The position numbers and the translations under genes were made by a program. From NCBI GenBank assembly GCA_902515565.1, contig CABXVR010000002.1, positions 1-64,000 on the forward strand: a stretch of DNA of 64,000 bases, in the 5' to 3' direction. Within the stretch, counting starts at the first letter, position 1. Each line of letters starts with the position of its first letter. This stretch comes from an uncultured Bacteroidota bacterium. Lineage in GTDB: Bacteria; Bacteroidota; Bacteroidia; Flavobacteriales; Flavobacteriaceae. Shown piece by piece: positions 27,625 to 37,151 of the stretch. The notes beneath the pieces were generated by a model. It was given only the letters and a program-made list of their open reading frames with translations, did no database searches and had not been told where the DNA came from.

Positions 27625-30375
27625 CTATAAGTCATATACTAGCCTGAAAGTTATAAACCTTGGCTGAATAAAATACTCGGTTGAACTTATCGAAATATTT
27701 CCAGTGTTTGATTGATTTTGAGATTTAGTATTAAGTAAGTTGGTAGCTTTTAATTCAAATTCCCATTTACTATCTTGGTTTTTTTTGTATGCAAGTGATG
27801 CATCCCAAAATTCGTACTCATTTAAAACAGCTCTGTCATTACTAAAAGAGGTGTTTGTATACCTCGATCTAAAAGTAAATGATTTTAAAATTAATGCATC
27901 TACATCGATAAATGGAGCTTTTGTGTAAAATTTACTTTCAACATCACCCAAGATATTATTAGTCAGTGAATAGTTATATCCAAGTTCTACATTTGGTGCT
28001 TCTCTAAACGATGTTCTAACAGTTGCCCCATAGTTTTGAGAAAAGTTTTCACTTATACTAGGATTATTTATATCAGAAATATACTGATTGAATTTAGAGA
28101 AATTAATACCACTAGATAATGATGCTCTAATTTTCCCAAATTGTCTTTGAAATCTACCATTTGCAGAAAAATTTTCATCTGCAAAAGGAGAATTAAAAGG
28201 AGAACTAGAAGCCACAACACTCTCAAATGTTGTAAGGTTTCTAATTTGATCAATACTTTTATTGTATGAGATTCTTGCAAATATATTAGTATAATTAAAT
28301 AAGTTGAAACTGAAATAATTTAGATTAAAGCTGTGTGAAATAGCATTTTGTATTTCATTATCTCCACTAAAAATAGAGTTATAGTTATTTAAAACTAATC
28401 CTTGAGCTATTTTAGAAACGTCTGTAAATTGAGTTCTCATCGCATAATTAAATCTTATTGACTCACTTTGTTTAAGTTGAATTATCGCATTGAAATCAGG
28501 TAATATTTTAAAGAACGAATCCGAATAATCAACAGAAAATTGACTATTTTTCGAATTGTAGGCGTGTGCAGTAAAACCAGGGCTAAGAGTAAAAATGCCA
28601 GATTTAAGCCTGTAATGCATACCAACATAATAATCAGAAAAATTATAATTTATGTTGTTATAATCAATTCCGTTATTTACCGTAGGAATTGACTCATAAA
28701 TATCTCCATTATCTAAATACTGAAATATATTAGAGTCAAATTTTTGATCACTTAAAATAGTTCCAACAGTGAAATTAATGTCACTTTTAATGTTTAAAAT
28801 GTTCCAATAGTCCAGTTTAGCGTCTAACTGATTAGTCTTCACTAGTTTTTCTTGATTAATATTAAAATTAGATTGATTATTATCAAAACCTAGTCCTAAA
28901 GCTGTGTTTTGATAATTAGCATCATTTTCTAAAATAGCATTGTAAAATGGATCATCTTCACTAATAAGATGTTGTGCTTCTAATGCAAAAATGTTCTTTT
29001 CGTCTAAAGTGTAATAATAATTAAGATTTTGATTTATACTAAATGCTTCAGAATTTTCATCTTGAATTGTATTTCCTAAAACAGAAGAAAATAAAGTTTG
29101 GTCTTGACTTTCAATTGAGTTTCTAGTTAAAATTTCATAATCTAACTGATTATTTGAATTAGGTTTGTATTTAACTGTAAATTTAGATAGTGCGAGATCA
29201 CTAACCTGGGCAGTATTAGTCTCTGTTTCTTCATCAGGAATTCCAAGTTCAGTATTTATATATTGAGTGGAATTTTTTTCTTGTAAATCAATATCGCTTC
29301 TTGTTAAAATGACAAATCCATAAAGGTCGAGTTTTTTATTAGGTGAATAACTAAAATTAGCTGCTCCAAATTTTGAGGATATATCTTTTGCTTTATTATT
29401 TTGTAGTTGTAAAAAACCTAAGTTATTATTACCTAAGCTAATTGATGTACCGCTTTTACTGCTTGGCTGGCTAAATCCACCTGAAAAATTAAAATAATCT
29501 CTTCTTGTGAAAGCTAACTCACCTATATTATTTAAATCTCCTATTACATTAACAGTGTATTTGGGGCTGTAATAAAATAGTTTAGGCTGAAACAAATACA
29601 GACTCTGGTTATCGACGTCAGTATCAGAAGTATTATTCAGCAATCCTTCAATTGCAGAAACTCCAGCTGTTACATTTCCAAACCAAAATTTATCTTTTCC
29701 TTTTTTTAATTTTATGTTAATAGCAATATTGTCCTGGTTATTTTGAACCCCACTTAATTGCCCTACTTCTGAATAATTTTTTAATATCTGTACCTTATCT
29801 ATAGCATTTGAAGGAATATTTTTAGTTGCTATTTTCGTGTCTCCATCAAAAAAATCTTTTCCCTCAACCATTACTTTTCCAACTACCTTACCTTCAACTT
29901 CAATCTGACCATCGTCGTTGACCTCAACTCCAGGAAGATTTTTAAGTACATCTTCTAACTTTCTTTCTGTTCCAGTATTAAATGAATCAGCATTGTAAAT
30001 TAGAGTATCACCACTAATTTTAACGGGCATTTCGTAAGTAAGTTCAACTGCATCTAAAACATTGCTTTGGGATAGTGTAAAATCTTTATTAATGTCGTTA
30101 TCCTTAGAATCAATTTGTCTGGAAATAGACTCCATCCCTATGTAACTAACTTGTAAGTTGTAAGAGGTATTCTTTTGTAGTGATAGTTTATATTCACCAT
30201 TTGCATTAGAAATGGCAAAGCTTTCTAAAGCACTAGTTTCCTTGTTAATTAAAATAACATTAGCAAGTTCTAATGGGTTATTTAAACTATCCTTTACCAA
30301 ACCTTCCATTTTAATCTGAGAAAAAGTTAAAGATGTGGTTAATAGCAATATAAAGGTATATAGTATTTTGTTCAT
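27625..30375 (-). CDS. TonB-dependent receptor-like outer-membrane beta-barrel protein
   Basis: I chose the ATG at 30375, not an in-frame start at 30405, because MNKILYTFILLLTTSLTFSQ is a clear signal peptide and this avoids overlap with the upstream gene. The protein has 916 residues. Residues about 22-105 are a carboxypeptidase-regulatory-like beta domain (EGLVKDSLNNPLELANVIL, NANGEYKLSL, VSYIGME). A plug-like domain follows at about 120-230 (KISGDTLIYNADSF, LEDVLKNLPGVEV). The rest is a large beta barrel ending FRLVYDL. No clear TonB box is seen. Substrate is unknown. It follows the GLPGLI gene by 20 bases, a pairing common in Bacteroidota. Confidence 0.82.
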   Translation of the reverse strand: MNKILYTFILLLTTSLTFSQIKMEGLVKDSLNNPLELANVILINKETSALESFAISNANGEYKLSLQKNTSYNLQVSYIGMESISRQIDSKDNDINKDFTLSQSNVLDAVELTYEMPVKISGDTLIYNADSFNTGTERKLEDVLKNLPGVEVNDDGQIEVEGKVVGKVMVEGKDFFDGDTKIATKNIPSNAIDKVQILKNYSEVGQLSGVQNNQDNIAINIKLKKGKDKFWFGNVTAGVSAIEGLLNNTSDTDVDNQSLYLFQPKLFYYSPKYTVNVIGDLNNIGELAFTRRDYFNFSGGFSQPSSKSGTSISLGNNNLGFLQLQNNKAKDISSKFGAANFSYSPNKKLDLYGFVILTRSDIDLQEKNSTQYINTELGIPDEETETNTAQVSDLALSKFTVKYKPNSNNQLDYEILTRNSIESQDQTLFSSVLGNTIQDENSEAFSINQNLNYYYTLDEKNIFALEAQHLISEDDPFYNAILENDANYQNTALGLGFDNNQSNFNINQEKLVKTNQLDAKLDYWNILNIKSDINFTVGTILSDQKFDSNIFQYLDNGDIYESIPTVNNGIDYNNINYNFSDYYVGMHYRLKSGIFTLSPGFTAHAYNSKNSQFSVDYSDSFFKILPDFNAIIQLKQSESIRFNYAMRTQFTDVSKIAQGLVLNNYNSIFSGDNEIQNAISHSFNLNYFSFNLFNYTNIFARISYNKSIDQIRNLTTFESVVASSSPFNSPFADENFSANGRFQRQFGKIRASLSSGINFSKFNQYISDINNPSISENFSQNYGATVRTSFREAPNVELGYNYSLTNNILGDVESKFYTKAPFIDVDALILKSFTFRSRYTNTSFSNDRAVLNEYEFWDASLAYKKNQDSKWEFELKATNLLNTKSQNQSNTGNISISSTEYFIQPRFITFRLVYDL

Positions 30376-30395
30376 AAAGTTAATTTTAAAAGTTT

Positions 30396-31301
30396 TTAAT
30401 TCCATTTACCGCCACGGGATCTACCTCTATTATCTCTCATTTCTTGCATCTTAAACTGAACCATATCGGTGTATTCTTTTTTGGTAACAACATCTCCTTT
30501 AGATGGTCTTGTAATTTCATCCTTCTTCTCAGGATTTAATACAATTTTTGAACATAACATTGTTGTGTTTTTTGTGTTTAACTCCAATATTAAACCTGGT
30601 AAACCATAAGATTGTTCAGGTCCATTACTAATTGGAATTTGAGGAGTATACCAAGCTACAATAGTTTCAATTTTTGCATCAACTACAACTTCTTCTATCT
30701 CTTCTAGTTTAGTGTTTGTTTCTTCATCAACATCTGAAATTTTTTCATTGTTGTCATTTTCTTTATTTGTTGAATCTTTGGATGTTTGGTTTCTTGACCC
30801 TCTTAAGCTCTCCCAACTAAAGTTGTCATTTACTCTTTTTCCGACAGCTTTAAAACAGATATAGTTACCAATTTGTTTTTGTTCACCCGTCATTTCCCAC
30901 ACAAATTCTGGTAACTTATCATTAACTAAAAACTTTTTACCAAAAAATTCATTTTCCTGGAGATAAACCTTTTCTTTAATGTTTTTATACATCTCTGGAT
31001 TACCGCTTCCAGCACTCATAAACATTGCTCCCATACCAGATCTTCCTGAGCCTGGAGCGTCTAGTCTTTCTTCTTCCTCAAAAGTAGACTCTGTCCTATT
31101 AAAAGTTAAGATAAAAGTCTTTTCTAAATAGGGTTTCATCCTGTCTTTCATTGCACTTTTTTGCTCGGCAGACATTCTGCTTCCCCAACTTCCTAGATCC
31201 ATAGTAGTTTTGGATTGATAAAAAGCTTTTCCTTGAAAATCTTGAGAAAATAAATTTATAGAAACAAAAAATAAAATTATTAGTGTGAGTAATTTTTTCA
31301 T
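30396..31301 (-). CDS. GLPGLI family exported protein
   Basis: This 301-residue protein has a signal peptide (MKKLLTLIILFFVSINLFSQ) and the family hallmark GLPGLI at residues 233-238 within SYGLPGLILELN. A hydrophilic, Asn/Glu-rich insert occupies about 170-205. The C-terminal tail is Arg/Gly rich (RDNRGRSRGGKWN). The family's molecular function is not known to me; members are often encoded next to TonB-dependent receptors, as here. The protein is probably periplasmic or outer-membrane associated and works with the downstream receptor. Confidence 0.85.
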   Translation of the reverse strand: MKKLLTLIILFFVSINLFSQDFQGKAFYQSKTTMDLGSWGSRMSAEQKSAMKDRMKPYLEKTFILTFNRTESTFEEEERLDAPGSGRSGMGAMFMSAGSGNPEMYKNIKEKVYLQENEFFGKKFLVNDKLPEFVWEMTGEQKQIGNYICFKAVGKRVNDNFSWESLRGSRNQTSKDSTNKENDNNEKISDVDEETNTKLEEIEEVVVDAKIETIVAWYTPQIPISNGPEQSYGLPGLILELNTKNTTMLCSKIVLNPEKKDEITRPSKGDVVTKKEYTDMVQFKMQEMRDNRGRSRGGKWN

Positions 31302-31380
31302 GAGTTTAATTTTTAGCTAAATTATAAAGGTTATAGATCAAAACAGTTAATATTATCTTAAAAGATTGTATCTTAATTTA

Positions 31381-32160
31381 ATGAGATTCTTCACTATAAT
31401 ATATCTATTATGTTTTTCAGTTTTAGCCAATGAAAACTCGTTGGAGTTTAAATTAATTTTCAAGAAAGAAAATGTAAACAAAAATATAAAGGCAATAGAT
31501 AATTTTAACAACATTTATTCTATAGAAAATAATGAGCTAATTAAAAGTTCGGATACTAAAGACTATTATTATAAGAACAGTTTATATTCAAATATTTCCT
31601 CAATTGATGTTCAAAATTCCTTGAAAATAAAATTGTTTTATGAAGATTACAACTCCTTAATTGTTCTTGACAATAAACTTTCTGAAATATCAAAAATTAA
31701 TTTTAATATACTTAGTCCCAATAAAATAATTTCTAAGTTTTCGGCATCAAATGACAACAATATATGGGTATACAATGAAGTAAACTCAAAAATTGAATTG
31801 TATAACTACGTTAATAATACATTTAGAATTGTTAACTCAGAAATTTCAGGACAGGTAATTTCATTAGAAAGCAACTATAAGTATTGTTGGGTTCTAACAG
31901 ATTCACACATATATAAATTCAATTATTTTGGAAGTTTGATTACTAAAGTTGCTGTAAATAAAATTGAGCAAATTGAAAGTTTTAATGATTTTTTATTTTT
32001 CAAAAGAAATAATGAGTTGTTTTATTTTGATCAAGATCTTTTATTAGAGAATAAATTTAAATTAGAAAATTTATTAATAAAAGATTTTTTTGTAATCAAT
32101 CAAAGCTTGTATATTTACGATTCTGAACATTTTATAAAGTATCAAATTCAAAAAAAATAA
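31381..32160 (+). CDS. Exported protein of unknown function
   Basis: I do not recognise this 259-residue protein. An in-frame TTG lies at 31366, but the ATG at 31381 gives a proper signal peptide (MRFFTIIYLLCFSVLANENS) and is preferred. The body is rich in Asn, Ile, Phe and Lys. It contains repeated short beta-like stretches (NNIWVYNEVNSKIELYNYV, YCWVLTDSHIYKFNYFG, LFYFDQDLL) that resemble blades of a beta-propeller, though no repeat signature is clean. It ends three bases before the deoxynucleoside kinase gene, so the two are co-transcribed. The link between them is unclear. Confidence 0.75.
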   Translation: MRFFTIIYLLCFSVLANENSLEFKLIFKKENVNKNIKAIDNFNNIYSIENNELIKSSDTKDYYYKNSLYSNISSIDVQNSLKIKLFYEDYNSLIVLDNKLSEISKINFNILSPNKIISKFSASNDNNIWVYNEVNSKIELYNYVNNTFRIVNSEISGQVISLESNYKYCWVLTDSHIYKFNYFGSLITKVAVNKIEQIESFNDFLFFKRNNELFYFDQDLLLENKFKLENLLIKDFFVINQSLYIYDSEHFIKYQIQKK

Positions 32161-32163
32161 ATT

Positions 32164-32772
32164 ATGCATATTGCAATTGCAGGAAACATTGGAGCAGGAA
32201 AAACAACTTTAACTAATTCACTAGCCAAGCATTACAAATTCGAGGTACAGCTTGAAGATGTAGTAGATAATCCATATTTAGATGATTTCTATAATGAAAT
32301 GGAAAGGTGGAGTTTTAATCTTCAAGTTTACTTTTTGAATAGCCGATTTAGACAGCTAATTGATATTACAGAAAGTAAAAAAAATGTAATTCAAGACAGA
32401 ACAATTTACGAGGATGCAAATATATTTGCACCTAATTTGCATGCAATGGGCTTAATGGCCAATCGTGATTTTGAAAACTATAAATCTCTATTTGAATTAA
32501 TGGAATCAAAGGTAGACGCCCCAGATTTATTAATTTATTTAAGAAGCTCAATTCCCAATCTAGTTTCTCATATACACAAAAGAGGAAGAGATTATGAAAA
32601 TTCAATAAGTATTGACTATTTAAGTAGATTAAATGAGCGTTATGAAGCTTGGATTCACAACTACAACAAGGGTGAATTATTAATCATTGATATTGATAAT
32701 TTAGACTTTGTTGATCACCAAGAAGATCTTGAGAAAATAATTTCGATGGTTGATGAAAAATTAAAGAAATAA
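32164..32772 (+). CDS. Deoxynucleoside kinase
   Basis: This is a 202-residue dNK-family kinase. The P-loop GNIGAGKTTL is at residues 7-16. QDRTIYEDANIFA holds the DRS-like catalytic region (about 79-91), and HKRGRDYENSIS is the LID arginine motif (about 138-149). It phosphorylates deoxyribonucleosides to 5'-monophosphates; which base it prefers cannot be told. A second dNK domain occurs fused to FolK at 53970-55094. A strong terminator follows. Confidence 0.9.
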   Translation: MHIAIAGNIGAGKTTLTNSLAKHYKFEVQLEDVVDNPYLDDFYNEMERWSFNLQVYFLNSRFRQLIDITESKKNVIQDRTIYEDANIFAPNLHAMGLMANRDFENYKSLFELMESKVDAPDLLIYLRSSIPNLVSHIHKRGRDYENSISIDYLSRLNERYEAWIHNYNKGELLIIDIDNLDFVDHQEDLEKIISMVDEKLKK

Positions 32773-32807
32773 AAAAAAGCCTCATTTGAAAATGAGGCTT
32801 TTTTTAT
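32771..32807. terminator. Bidirectional intrinsic terminator
   Basis: AAGCCTCATTT (32777-32787) pairs with AAATGAGGCTT (32790-32800), with an A run before and a T run after. It lies between the convergent dNK and hppA genes and can terminate both. Confidence 0.88.
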
Positions 32808-32824
32808 GAAATAATATAATATAT

Positions 32825-35206
32825 TTAATTCTCTTGAGCCTCAGCTACAAGATCCTTAACTGTTTGATTTACATGGGACTCACTACCCTTAATAACAGAT
32901 GAAACTTTCGTTTGAACTCCGTCTTTGTTAGTTATAATCTTGACTTCTGCAGTTATATTATCTGCATCATCAACACTAGTCGCATTTACTTCAACCTGAA
33001 CTTCATTAGTAACTGAAGAATGATTTTCTGAAACCGAATGACCTCCTAATATAGGTGCAATCACTAAACCAATCAAACAAGTTAACTTAATTAAAATATT
33101 CATTGAAGGACCTGAAGTGTCTTTGAAAGGATCACCAACTGTATCTCCTGTGACAGCAGCTTTGTGAGCCTCAGAACCTTTATAAGTCATCTCGCCGTTA
33201 ATTTCAACTCCTGCTTCAAATGATTTTTTGGCATTATCCCAAGCTCCACCAGCGTTATTCTGAAATATCGCCCATAAAACTCCACTTACAGTAACCCCTG
33301 CCATATAACCACCAAGCATTTCGGCAATTATTTGATTATCCATACCAAATAACATTGGTAAGACAGTTATTAGTATTGGGAAACCGATAGTTAATAATCC
33401 AGGTAACATCATTTCTTTTAACGAAGCCTGCGTAGAAATAGCAACACATTTATCATATTCTGGTTTACCAGTTCCTTCCATAATTCCAGGAATATCTTTA
33501 AACTGTCTTCTTACTTCATATACCATTTCCATTGCAGCTTTTCCTACAGCATTCATTGCTAATGCAGAGAAAACAACCGGAATCATACCTCCAACAAATA
33601 ACATTGCTAAAACTGGAGCTTTAAATATATTTATACCATCAATTCCTGTGAATGTAACATAAGCTGCAAATAAGGCAAGAGATGTTAAAGCAGCAGATGC
33701 AATAGCAAACCCTTTTCCTGTAGCTGCAGTTGTATTACCAACTGAATCTAAGATATCTGTTCTTTCTCTAACTACAGGTTCTTGTTCACTCATTTCTGCA
33801 ATACCACCAGCATTGTCAGAAATTGGACCGAAAGCATCAATCGCCAACTGCATAGCAGTAGTAGCCATCATTGCAGAAGCGGCTAAAGCAACTCCGTAAA
33901 ATCCAGCAAGAGCATAAGAACCCCAAATAGCAGCAGCAAAAAGTAGTACTGATGGGAATGTAGATATCATACCAGTAGCTAAACCAGCGATGATATTAGT
34001 ACCTGCTCCAGTACTTGATTTTTGTACGATTTCTAAAATTGGTTTTTTTCCAAGACCTGTATAATATTCAGTAATTGAAGAAATGACTCCACCAACAAAC
34101 AATCCAACTAGAGTAGCAAAAAAGACTCTCATTGAAGAAATATCTTGTTTCCCTTCTCCAAAGAACTCCATTTGCATTGTTTCAGGTAACATGTAATCAA
34201 CTAACAAATAACATGATAAAGCAACTAAAGCTATAGAAACCCAGTTACCTTTATTTAATGCTCCCATTACCTGATCTTCCTTAGCATCATTAGAATTAAT
34301 TTTTACTAGCATAGTTCCTATTGCTGAAATAATAATTCCAACTCCGGCAATTGCCATTGGCAATAAAATTGGACCAATACCTCCAAAAGCATCGTCAATT
34401 GAACCTCCCATATCAACTATAACATAATTTCCTAAAACCATTGCAGCAAGCACAGTGGCTACATAAGATCCAAATAAATCTGCACCCATTCCAGCTACAT
34501 CTCCAACATTATCTCCCACGTTATCTGCAATTGTTGCTGGGTTTCTTGGATCATCTTCTGGTATTCCAGCTTCAACCTTTCCAACTAAATCAGCACCAAC
34601 ATCAGCAGCTTTGGTGTATATACCACCTCCAACTCTTGCAAATAATGCAATTGATTCAGCTCCTAATGAAAATCCAGCCAACGTTTCTAATACTATTGTC
34701 ATATCTTCAGTAGATGTCCAAACTCCGTTCATAAAGTATTGAAAGAAAAGAATGAAAAAAGTTGTTAATCCTAAAACAGCAAGTCCTGCTACTCCAAGTC
34801 CCATAACTGTTCCTCCACCAAAAGATATTTTTAAAGCATTTGGCAGACTAGTAATTGCTGCTTGTGTAGTTCGAACATTTGTTTTGGTAGCTATTTTCAT
34901 CCCCATATTTCCAGCCCATGCTGAAAAAAGCGCACCAAATATAAATGCTACAACTATTAATATATGTGTAGTTGGGACTATGAATGATATTCCAGCTAAT
35001 GCTAAACTTACAATAATCACAAATACAGTTAAAAGTCTATATTCAGCATTTAAAAATGCTAAAGCTCCTTCATAAATGTGATCAGAAATTTCTTTCATTT
35101 TACCATCTCCTGCATCTTGTTTCATAACCCATGATTTTTTGTAAATCATGTATCCTAGTCCTAATAAAGCCGCTAGTATCGGCATGTAAATAATCATTGA
35201 ATCCAT
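32825..35206 (-). CDS. hppA: Membrane-bound ion-pumping pyrophosphatase HppA, K+-stimulated signature
   Basis: HppA couples pyrophosphate hydrolysis to H+ or Na+ export across the inner membrane. The 793-residue protein has about 16 hydrophobic helices and the catalytic motifs [38 protein letters not shown] in the second quarter (acidic PPi/Mg site) and [16 protein letters not shown] later. [16 protein letters not shown] has Ala and Gly at the two positions that are Lys and Thr in K+-independent enzymes, so K+ stimulation is expected. A hydrophilic tail of about 65 residues follows the last helix. Whether it pumps H+ or Na+ cannot be decided here. Confidence 0.93.
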   Translation of the reverse strand: MDSMIIYMPILAALLGLGYMIYKKSWVMKQDAGDGKMKEISDHIYEGALAFLNAEYRLLTVFVIIVSLALAGISFIVPTTHILIVVAFIFGALFSAWAGNMGMKIATKTNVRTTQAAITSLPNALKISFGGGTVMGLGVAGLAVLGLTTFFILFFQYFMNGVWTSTEDMTIVLETLAGFSLGAESIALFARVGGGIYTKAADVGADLVGKVEAGIPEDDPRNPATIADNVGDNVGDVAGMGADLFGSYVATVLAAMVLGNYVIVDMGGSIDDAFGGIGPILLPMAIAGVGIIISAIGTMLVKINSNDAKEDQVMGALNKGNWVSIALVALSCYLLVDYMLPETMQMEFFGEGKQDISSMRVFFATLVGLFVGGVISSITEYYTGLGKKPILEIVQKSSTGAGTNIIAGLATGMISTFPSVLLFAAAIWGSYALAGFYGVALAASAMMATTAMQLAIDAFGPISDNAGGIAEMSEQEPVVRERTDILDSVGNTTAATGKGFAIASAALTSLALFAAYVTFTGIDGINIFKAPVLAMLFVGGMIPVVFSALAMNAVGKAAMEMVYEVRRQFKDIPGIMEGTGKPEYDKCVAISTQASLKEMMLPGLLTIGFPILITVLPMLFGMDNQIIAEMLGGYMAGVTVSGVLWAIFQNNAGGAWDNAKKSFEAGVEINGEMTYKGSEAHKAAVTGDTVGDPFKDTSGPSMNILIKLTCLIGLVIAPILGGHSVSENHSSVTNEVQVEVNATSVDDADNITAEVKIITNKDGVQTKVSSVIKGSESHVNQTVKDLVAEAQEN

Positions 35207-35238
35207 TTTATATTTTTTAGTAATTTTTAATTCGGTGG

Positions 35239-35246
35239 CAAAAGTA
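35239..35246 (-). promoter_or_regulatory. Candidate -7 box of the hppA promoter
   Basis: On the minus strand TACTTTTG (35246-35239) matches TAnnTTTG and would give a leader of about 25 bases. Immediately upstream, GTTTAG and CTAAAC form a short inverted repeat around a 9-base AT spacer (about 35255-35275), a possible operator. No clear TTG -33 box is seen. Confidence 0.4.
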
Positions 35247-35295
35247 ATGAAATCAGTTTAGATTTAAAAACTAAACAGATCTCAAATACGAATGC

Positions 35296-36276
35296 TTATT
35301 TTTTGTAAAGCACTTTTTTAACAGCTTTAATTACATCTTCACTGTTTGGAAGCCATTCAGCTAAAAGAACAGGTGAATATGGAGCTGGAGTATCTGCAGT
35401 ATTTATCTTTTCAATTGGAGCATCTAAATAATCAAATGCTTTCGACTGAACTTGAAAAGTAATTTCAGTGGAAACATTTCCAAAAGGCCAAGCTTCTTCT
35501 AAAATAACTAGTCTATTTGTTTTTTTAACAGATTTAAGTACACTGTCAATATCTAAAGGTCGAACAGTTCTTAAATCAATAATTTCACAAGAAATATTTT
35601 CTTCCTTTAATTTATCGGCTGCTTTGTATGCCTCTTTAATTATTTTTCCAAATGAAACTATAGTAACATCTGAACCTTCTCTTTTAATGTCAGCAACTCC
35701 AATCGGTAATGTGTATTCTCCTTCAGGAATTTCACCTTTATCTCCATACATTTGCTCGCTCTCCATAAAAATAACAGGATCATCATCTCTAATAGCAGAT
35801 TTTAATAATCCTTTAGCATCGTAAGGGTTTGAAGGAACTATGACCTTAAGACCAGGTGTATTTGCAAACCAATTTTCAAAAGCTTGAGAATGAGTCGCAC
35901 CTAATTGACCTGCAGATGCAGTTGGGCCTCTGAAAACGATAGGGCATTTAAATTGACCACCAGACATTTGTCTGATTTTTGCAGCATTATTAATAATCTG
36001 ATCAATTCCAACAAGGGAAAAATTAAATGTCATGTATTCAACTATAGGACGGTTACCTGTCATTGTGGAGCCGATAGCAACACCTGCAAATCCCAATTCA
36101 GCAATTGGTGTGTCAATGACTCTTTTTTCTCCAAATTCGTCTAACATTCCTTTTGAAGCTTTGTAGGCTCCATTATATTCTGCAACTTCTTCTCCCATAA
36201 GATAGATACTTTCATCTGCTCTCATTTCTTCTGACATTGCCTCACAAATAGCTTCTCTAAATTGAATTGTTCTCAT
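35296..36276 (-). CDS. Pyruvate dehydrogenase complex E1 component, beta subunit
   Basis: This 326-residue protein is the beta chain of a ThDP 2-oxoacid dehydrogenase. It has MGEEVAEYNGAYKASKGMLDEFG at the N-terminus, DTPIAELGFAGVAIGSTMTG, and the C-terminal transketolase-type swivel domain (ILEEAWPFGNVSTEI). The wording of these motifs fits the pyruvate enzyme better than the branched-chain one. The alpha subunit and E2 are not in the window, so they are encoded elsewhere, as I recall for Flavobacteriia. It is divergent from etfBA. Confidence 0.88.
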   Translation of the reverse strand: MRTIQFREAICEAMSEEMRADESIYLMGEEVAEYNGAYKASKGMLDEFGEKRVIDTPIAELGFAGVAIGSTMTGNRPIVEYMTFNFSLVGIDQIINNAAKIRQMSGGQFKCPIVFRGPTASAGQLGATHSQAFENWFANTPGLKVIVPSNPYDAKGLLKSAIRDDDPVIFMESEQMYGDKGEIPEGEYTLPIGVADIKREGSDVTIVSFGKIIKEAYKAADKLKEENISCEIIDLRTVRPLDIDSVLKSVKKTNRLVILEEAWPFGNVSTEITFQVQSKAFDYLDAPIEKINTADTPAPYSPVLLAEWLPNSEDVIKAVKKVLYKK

Positions 36277-36292
36277 TTATATAATTTTACTG

Positions 36293-36300
36293 CAAAAATA
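36293..36300 (-). promoter_or_regulatory. Candidate -7 box for the pyruvate dehydrogenase beta gene
   Basis: On the minus strand TATTTTTG (36300-36293) matches TAnnTTTG and would start a message about 10 bases before the ATG at 36276. The 24-bp palindrome lies about 40 bases further upstream, so one regulator could in principle affect both divergent genes. Confidence 0.4.
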
Positions 36301-36338
36301 CTAAAGGATTTAATAATTGTAATTAAAAAAAATAAAAT

Positions 36339-36362
36339 AATTACTATGCATGCATAGTAATT
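36339..36362. promoter_or_regulatory. Perfect 24-bp palindrome, probable operator
   Basis: The core TTACTATGCATGCATAGTAA (36341-36360) is a perfect inverted repeat and extends by AA on the left and TT on the right to 24 bases. It lies between the divergent pyruvate dehydrogenase beta gene and etfB, roughly 29-52 bases upstream of the predicted etfB start site, overlapping where the -33 box should be. Such symmetry is typical of a homodimeric MarR- or TetR-type regulator. No regulator gene is adjacent. Confidence 0.65.
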
Positions 36363-36376
36363 TATGTATTATTAAT

Positions 36377-36384
36377 TATATTTG
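36377..36384 (+). promoter_or_regulatory. -7 box of the etfBA promoter
   Basis: TATATTTG (36377-36384) is an exact TAnnTTTG match, placing the message start near 36391. This rules out the in-frame TTG at 36382 as the etfB start and supports the ATG at 36403. Confidence 0.55.
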
Positions 36385-36402
36385 ATCTTTAAATTAAAAG
36401 AT

Positions 36403-37149
36403 ATGAAAATAATAGTTTGTATTAGTCATGTTCCTGACACAACTTCAAAAATAAATTTCTCTGATGGAGATACAAAGTTTGAAAGAAATGGTGTTCAATT
36501 TGTAATTAATCCAAATGATGAATTTGGTCTTACAAGAGCAATGTGGTTTAAAGAAAAACAAGGAGCAACTGTTGATGTGATCAATGTTGGTCTTTCTGAT
36601 ACTGAGTCAACTTTAAGAAAAGCGCTTGCCATTGGAGCAGATAAAGCGATTAGAATAGACATGAGTCCTGAGAATGGGTTTAATGTAGCTAAGCAGTTAG
36701 CTAATTATATAAAAAAAGAAAATTACGATCTTGTAATTGCAGGTCGAGAGTCCATTGATTACAATGGAGGAATGGTTCCAGGGATGATAGCTGGTTTGAA
36801 CAATGCTAATTTTATAAACAATTGTATAAGTCTTGAAATTGACGGTACTAACGTGACTGCTTCTAGAGAGATTGACGGAGGAAAAGAAACTATTGAATCT
36901 TGTATTCCACTAGTGATTGGAGCTCAAAAAGGTTTAGTAGAAGAAAGTGATTTAAGAATTCCTAACATGAGAGGAATAATGATGGCTAGAAAAAAACAAC
37001 TTGAAGTTATTCCAGCTATTGATGCATCAAATCAAACTAACTCAATTGAATTTGAAAAACCAAAACCAAAAGGAGAAGTAACACTAGTTTCTTCAGACAA
37101 TTTGGATGAATTAATCAACTTACTACATAACGAAGCTAAAGTAATTTAA
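36403..37149 (+). CDS. etfB: Electron transfer flavoprotein beta subunit
   Basis: EtfB and EtfA carry electrons from acyl-CoA and related dehydrogenases to the quinone pool. The ATG at 36403 gives MKIIVCISHVPDTTSKI, the normal family N-terminus, and 248 residues. An in-frame TTG upstream overlaps the promoter and is not credible. ADKAIRIDM and VIAGRESIDYNGGMVPGMIA form the AMP-binding and signature region. It is two bases before etfA. Confidence 0.93.
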   Translation: MKIIVCISHVPDTTSKINFSDGDTKFERNGVQFVINPNDEFGLTRAMWFKEKQGATVDVINVGLSDTESTLRKALAIGADKAIRIDMSPENGFNVAKQLANYIKKENYDLVIAGRESIDYNGGMVPGMIAGLNNANFINNCISLEIDGTNVTASREIDGGKETIESCIPLVIGAQKGLVEESDLRIPNMRGIMMARKKQLEVIPAIDASNQTNSIEFEKPKPKGEVTLVSSDNLDELINLLHNEAKVI

Positions 37150-37151
37150 AT

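Noticed and set aside
30376-30405. Longer start for the TonB-dependent receptor
   Set aside because: It would overlap the GLPGLI gene and bury the signal peptide behind ten charged residues; ATG 30375 is better.
34441-34713. Gln/Leu-rich open frame on the plus strand
   Set aside because: It lies antisense inside hppA, has a low-complexity composition caused by the opposite-strand codons, and matches no family.
36382-36402. Longer etfB start at an in-frame TTG
   Set aside because: The TTG is inside an exact TAnnTTTG promoter box, and the family N-terminus begins at the ATG 36403.
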